Part shown: in pieces, positions 59,792 to 64,000 of the stretch
Layout: each line of letters starts with the position of its first letter
Position numbering within the stretch: position 1 is the stretch's first letter
Assembly (NCBI GenBank): GCA_023897205.1
Contig: JAHWDD010000025.1
Coordinates: forward strand, 1-64,000
Length of the DNA: 64,000 nt
Direction: 5' to 3'
Source: Exophiala sp. HKRS030
Lineage: Eukaryota; Ascomycota; Eurotiomycetes; Chaetothyriales; Herpotrichiellaceae
Notes under the pieces: generated by a model
What the model saw: only the letters and a program-made list of their open reading frames with translations
Told to the model about the DNA's origin: nothing
The model's database searches: none
Made by a program: the position numbers and the translations under genes

Positions 59792-60059
59792 AAGGGCGTA
59801 TAGTATTAAGCCCTCGAGGGCCATCACTCTGATATGTCGCTTTCCATGAAGGCAATCTGTTCCAGAACATCAGCTAATTTGGTAGTCAGATTCTTAGCTT
59901 CCAATTGTTATGATTCCAATTTTCTTTCTCAGTGCGTATCTCTAGGGAGTCCTCAAGGAAAGCTCCTCCTCTGACTGGGCGCGTGATGGGAACACCATTG
60001 TGATCTCGTCGAAATGAATACTGCGACAACATACTGGGATCGCAATCGAGGAAGGGATA
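59792..60059. other. Gap before deaminase-like gene
   Basis: No ATG-started exon can be assigned. The frame used by the first exon of the next gene is open back to about 60018 and then stops, so an upstream exon may lie here. Confidence 0.4.
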
Positions 60060-62097
60060 TTGCACGATAACTTATCAGTAACGGAGATACAGTATACAGT
60101 AACACAACGCATTCGTTACGTGCGGACTATAAGCGTAATCGTGGACTTGATGTGCGTTTCGAGCAGCACTTGGAGAGCCGGGATATATCGCGATCGAGAT
60201 TCTTGGGAGTCGCTAGACCTTCCAAAATGGTTAGGAGATGACGATGGCTTAGTTCGGCGCATCACACTCTGTCTCACCCGCGGACACGAACGTGGTTGGT
60301 TTATCATGACCTCTAACCAAGGTCCGTCTGGCCATCCTTGCAAGCTTTACGTCGTAATGACAGACCAATGAGATTGACATTCTCCCTGTGTTCCCAGGTC
60401 CAAGTCATATCCGAATCAGCTTGGCTATGTTCCAACAACATCCGCTCGACGTGAACGGGAAACTTCTCCGTCGCTTCTACGAACCATTGACTCTCCTTAG
60501 GGTGATAGATCCGACTCGTGGAGCACAGCGTCCTGATTTGACATTGGACCGTGGCTTGGACGAGCAGTCAAAGCTTTGGCGCAACTTCCTCGATCAGCTT
60601 GCATTCCTATGTGATTTCGAGAAGGGTGGGGATACGGTGACTGCCGTTGCCGTACAACGGACTGTTGAATATCCAATCTTTTCGCTCGCATCCAACTCAA
60701 AATCGAGAAACAAGGCAGCAGCCCATCTCCGCTGGATTCTCACCTCTCTCGGACAGATACATACGACCGAAAAGACAGCCCCTCAGGTGGAAGACGAGAT
60801 AACCAATCGATGCATCGAATTCAGCCATCGAAGGATCAAAGTATATTCTGCATGGCTCGTTCGCGCCATCCGAAATGCTACGCGGACCACAGGTGAAGTC
60901 GTGAATGCTGAAGGTACACCAGACCTCTTTGCGAGCAGGAGACACTTTTGACAACAATATCTAGATGCATTTATTTTGAAGGAATTCCAGCAAGTGACGG
61001 ATCTCGAATCCACTCCTCATCAACTATGTTCACATGCTCACACCCTCCGGAGAGGTAGACTTATGGAAATCCTTACCATCCGGCACGTTGCGCACTCACA
61101 TCGTGGAGTCTGGTCTGACATTCGTCATTATCTCGGGCGATTGGGGTCGTGGTCGAAGGCCGTGCGCATTTTAATCCTTGGTGCCGCGACGTTTCCCCAG
61201 CGGATTGAAAATGCCCGAGTCGAAATCATTGGGACAAACGGGCCAGCAGATTTGCCGAACAAGCATCACTTGACTGATCTCAACGGTGTCGTAAAACGCA
61301 TGGTTCCTGCCGACCAAACTGCTATGGTCAAACAGTTCAATCAAGCGCTCTTGGAAGCTAATTCGGTTGCTCAAGTTGAGGACAGATTTCGGGAGGAGTA
61401 TGCGCATATCAAGCCCCGTCCACACGCTGAATTACTTCTTCTCGAATACTTCCATCGTAATGGACTTGACTTCGCCACAGATGATAGGTACATCGGCTGC
61501 AGCAAGCCTTCATGCTACTGCTGCCACATCTACATGCATTGCCACCCCGGCCGATTTGCGCCCCGGCCCTGTCATGGGAATCTGTGGATCCACTGGGCTC
61601 CTCCATACCCGCTTCCACTTGCTGACCGTGGTGCGCCGAAGAACGTAGGCCGGCCACAGGAACACCATACCTTCAAAATGCTACAGGAAATGCTTGTTTC
61701 CATCCGCCGAGACTTACAGGAACAAATATTGTCTAGGAGACCCAAGAGAGCAAGGCTACCAGATTCCACAACAGGAATGTCCAGTGTCATGCTTGATGTA
61801 GATGCGCTTCTAACTGCCGCTCAAAACATTGGTCAGTCCCAAGATGGCCACGATCACGATGATATGAACGACCTCAACGAGCCTGCGTCGGCACCGAACG
61901 ATTTCGAGAGCGAAGCTACGGGAGATGGCGCCCGACAAGAAGTTATATCTAAAACCGAACATGACCTCAATGACAAACAGGAAAGAACTCATGATATGCA
62001 ACGTAACGACCCAGAAGCCATTTCAGAAGGCGATGACGCAGGAATATTACTGTTCCGGGGAAGAAAGACTCTGATTCAGAGACAGGTTCAGATGTAG
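60060..62097 (+). CDS. OTT_1508-like deaminase family protein
   Basis: A predicted nucleic-acid or nucleotide deaminase of the fungal-expanded OTT_1508 group. Three exons (from about 60060 to 60321, 60398-60913, 60995-62097) keep frame, about 626 residues; the N terminus is unresolved because no ATG opens the first exon. The deaminase core is in the last exon. HAELLLLEYF gives the zinc-binding His and catalytic Glu, and CSKPSCYCCHIYMHCHPG gives the Cys-rich zinc site, followed by LWIHWAPP. About 400 helical residues precede it, as is usual in fungal members. The C terminus is acidic and disordered. The family is predicted from comparative genomics to act on nucleic acids or free bases; its substrate in fungi is not established to my knowledge. 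The residues needed for catalysis are all present. Confidence 0.7.
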
Positions 62098-62888
62098 AAC
62101 GCATATAGCTCTTGGCCAGCAGCGCGTTAAGGTCATCTCTAGACTCGTATGAGCATTGCCGAGGGGCCGACGTCAGCAGGATGAGCGACGAATGATCTAG
62201 CAGGGAAAAACAAGCCGTCTGGTCCTCCGGAATTCCGTCCCAGAGTATCGGTACTGTATCAGTCAGAGAGTTTCCCTGCAGCTTCATTCGTCCATCAGAG
62301 CAGCCCGTAGAGTGAAAGTGAAGGAGGAATTGCTAAGGACTTTAACACGTGACATCACGTGGCATCGCGTGACCACTGCTGACCCTTGGACCTACGTCAA
62401 TGCTTACCAGGTCTTGGCTGCAGCAATGTGTCAGAAGAGTTACTGTAGCACGTCAGTCGAGCACCATGACCGAAGGTCATACGCCCTTGTGGTCAATTAA
62501 TGCATGGCAAAGCGGGACGTATAGGTGTTACGCCTTTTGTCCTCCCAACGCAACTTCCCGCTAAACTTAGTATCCTTTCAACAAGGATCGTACTTGGGAA
62601 GATGAATGCAGTAGTGAATCCAGTTCAATTTCAAATCGTCTAAAACATATAGGATCTCCTCGAGCCAATATCTCTATCGATTCGCTGGAATATACCTGTC
62701 CTCGGGCATGTATGCGTTGTACCATTACTAAAAGCCCCTCACTTGAGTTGGACAAATCACATTAATTATGCACGAACCAGCGCATGCAGTTGGTTAAGGA
62801 AAATCTGATCAAGAGCTTCAACTCACATCCCTTTTGTTACTTTCAGAGACAGCTGCATTGCCCTTCAAGCTTGCCTAGTCACGCCATC
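62098..62888. other. Intergenic, no supported gene
   Basis: Short overlapping open frames only. A CACGTGaCATCACGTGGCATCGCGTG-type run at about 62347-62372 repeats the ACGTG core (CACGTGAC, CACGTGGC, GCGTGACC), a possible E-box-like binding cluster. No coding feature is recognised. Confidence 0.4.
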
Positions 62889-63609
62889 ATGGACTCAGAA
62901 CCACCTGTGAAGGATTTCGCCTCATGTGTATCCTGCGACAGCATTATCATGATCGCTAGGCCTCGCCGTAGCGATCGAGGCAAGAAGAGGCTCGTCAATC
63001 CAATATACCAGATCACAGTTTGTTACACTTGCGAACGGAATGGTGCGGCAGTACCACCTCGAAAATCGAACGAGTTCTTCTCTGAGCAGCCGCCCTTTTA
63101 TTGCCTGAGTACGTCTCTCGTGAGAAACTCAGCCAACTTCATTGCCACAGGCAAGATGCAGGAAGTCGGAATATCTCTGCGTGAGGAAGGTGGGAGAGTC
63201 ATAATGACTCACAGGAGTGATATCTTACACAGTTATGATCCTGGATGCAGGATGACCACGATCCACGTGAATAAAGACCTTGAGACCACGACGAATGAGT
63301 CTTCATCGCTTGAGACAGGGTTTTTTTGAGGTAGGTGTCATCAATGATTTTGGGATTCGCTGGGAGAACTATCACTGACGCGTTTTCAGAATCACAATTT
63401 GTGTACGTCTCTATCGCTCCTCAGACCTGCTCTTACCATTCGAAAATGGATTATGGAATCCTTGCTATTGCTGCTCACTGCGCTGACATGCCAATCTGTA
63501 CCATTCCAGGAATACCGCAAAGATCGCTGTAGATCTTTGTCTGGCTTTAACATCGGCGGAAAGGGCCCTGGTTGAACTCGGAGAGGAAGGAGGAATTTCA
63601 CCAGCTTGA
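62889..63609 (+). CDS. Small protein with CxxC pairs, unknown
   Basis: I do not recognise this gene. An ATG at 62889 opens a frame with two CxxC pairs (CVSC and CYTC, about 40 residues apart) that could bind zinc. A model with exons 62889-63108, 63151-63266, 63319-63330, 63390-63400 and 63510-63609 keeps frame and uses good branch sites (CTGAC before two acceptors). It gives 152 residues ending with a helical stretch (AVDLCLALTSAERALVEL). Two exons of 12 and 11 bases are unusual, and the first intron (42 bp) could be retained, so the model is provisional. The simple uninterrupted frame would end at 63329. Confidence 0.35.
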
Positions 63610-64000
63610 CGCTTCCTCCAGCATGTAGCTACTCAACACAATCGCAATACCCGGAAGCCGTATTGTTCGAGATCTGTGCTCAAGCCCTTGAGGCTGTAGG
63701 ACTCGTTACAGCTCTCTCAAATGTTGTGGTACAGATGGGAGGAACCGGGGCTTACCGGTGCAAGGGTAATGAATCATCTAGGGAGGATCTCCCGTTCGCG
63801 TTTGTCTGCATGCTCGAGAGGTGCGAACAGAATTTATTCTTAAATGGTATATTGTATTTACTGTAGCAAGAATGTTTGTGACAGCAATATACCGAGGGCG
63901 CAGTTTCCCCACCAGAACCCTCGAGGTTTCATGGAAAAATCACGTGCTGAATGCTAGTGTTGACTTGGCGCTGAATAATGTGATCTAATGACAGCTAGAA
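63610..64000. other. Window end, no supported gene
   Basis: An open frame at 63606-63866 contains a hydrophobic helix (ALEAVGLVTALSNVVVQ) resembling the N-terminal helix of some fungal NLR-like proteins, but it is too short to call. The right end of any element lies beyond the window. Confidence 0.3.

Overview
The window is the left end of a chromosome of a filamentous ascomycete (Pezizomycotina). It opens with 18 copies of CCCTAA, its genes have short (about 50-95 bp) introns with CTGAC/CTAAC-like branch points, and it holds a 16 kb AT-rich island that looks destroyed by repeat-induced point mutation (RIP). I cannot name the species. All coordinates of spliced genes were worked out by hand from splice sites and reading frame.

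Layout. 1-3.4 kb: telomere and gene-poor subtelomere. 3.6-5.1 kb: a nickel/cobalt transporter with a cluster of GATA boxes upstream. 5.1-8.9 kb: diverged duplications and a decayed Tad1-like LINE. 8.9-33.8 kb: a dense metal and redox block: two paralogous ferric/cupric reductases (FRE-A, FRE-B) and a third of another subtype (FRE-C), a Ctr copper transporter divergent from FRE-B, an NADPH oxidase-like flavocytochrome divergent from a fasciclin protein, a secreted GPI-type haem peroxidase, a class I methyltransferase, an RRM+YTH RNA-binding protein and an MFS transporter. 34.1-35.3 kb: a broken siderophore transporter. 36.5-52.9 kb: the RIP-like island, with no gene. 52.9 kb to the end: normal base composition resumes abruptly and an intact 7-exon DUF3435 tyrosine recombinase (the Starship 'captain' family) reads inward. 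It is followed by a broken kinase, a BTB protein, an OTT_1508-type deaminase-like protein and a small unknown gene.

How it works together. Many intergenic stretches of the 9-33 kb block carry TTGCTCA or TGTGCTCA, often as AAAACTTGCTCA. These match the binding sites known for the copper-starvation factor Mac1 (yeast TTTGCTCA; TGTGCTCA in Aspergillus fumigatus). Sites lie upstream of FRE-A, the peroxidase, the NOX/fasciclin pair, the FRE-B/CTR pair, FRE-C and the MFS gene. My main proposal is that this is a subtelomeric copper (and iron) acquisition regulon: reductases make Cu+ or Fe2+ at the surface, Ctr imports Cu+, and the oxidase and peroxidase handle surface peroxide.

The second proposal is that the right 11 kb is the 5' end of a Starship giant transposon running out of the window. 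Its captain has fused C-terminal zinc fingers and AT-hooks. Both proposals rest on reading by eye; no search or motif statistics were run.
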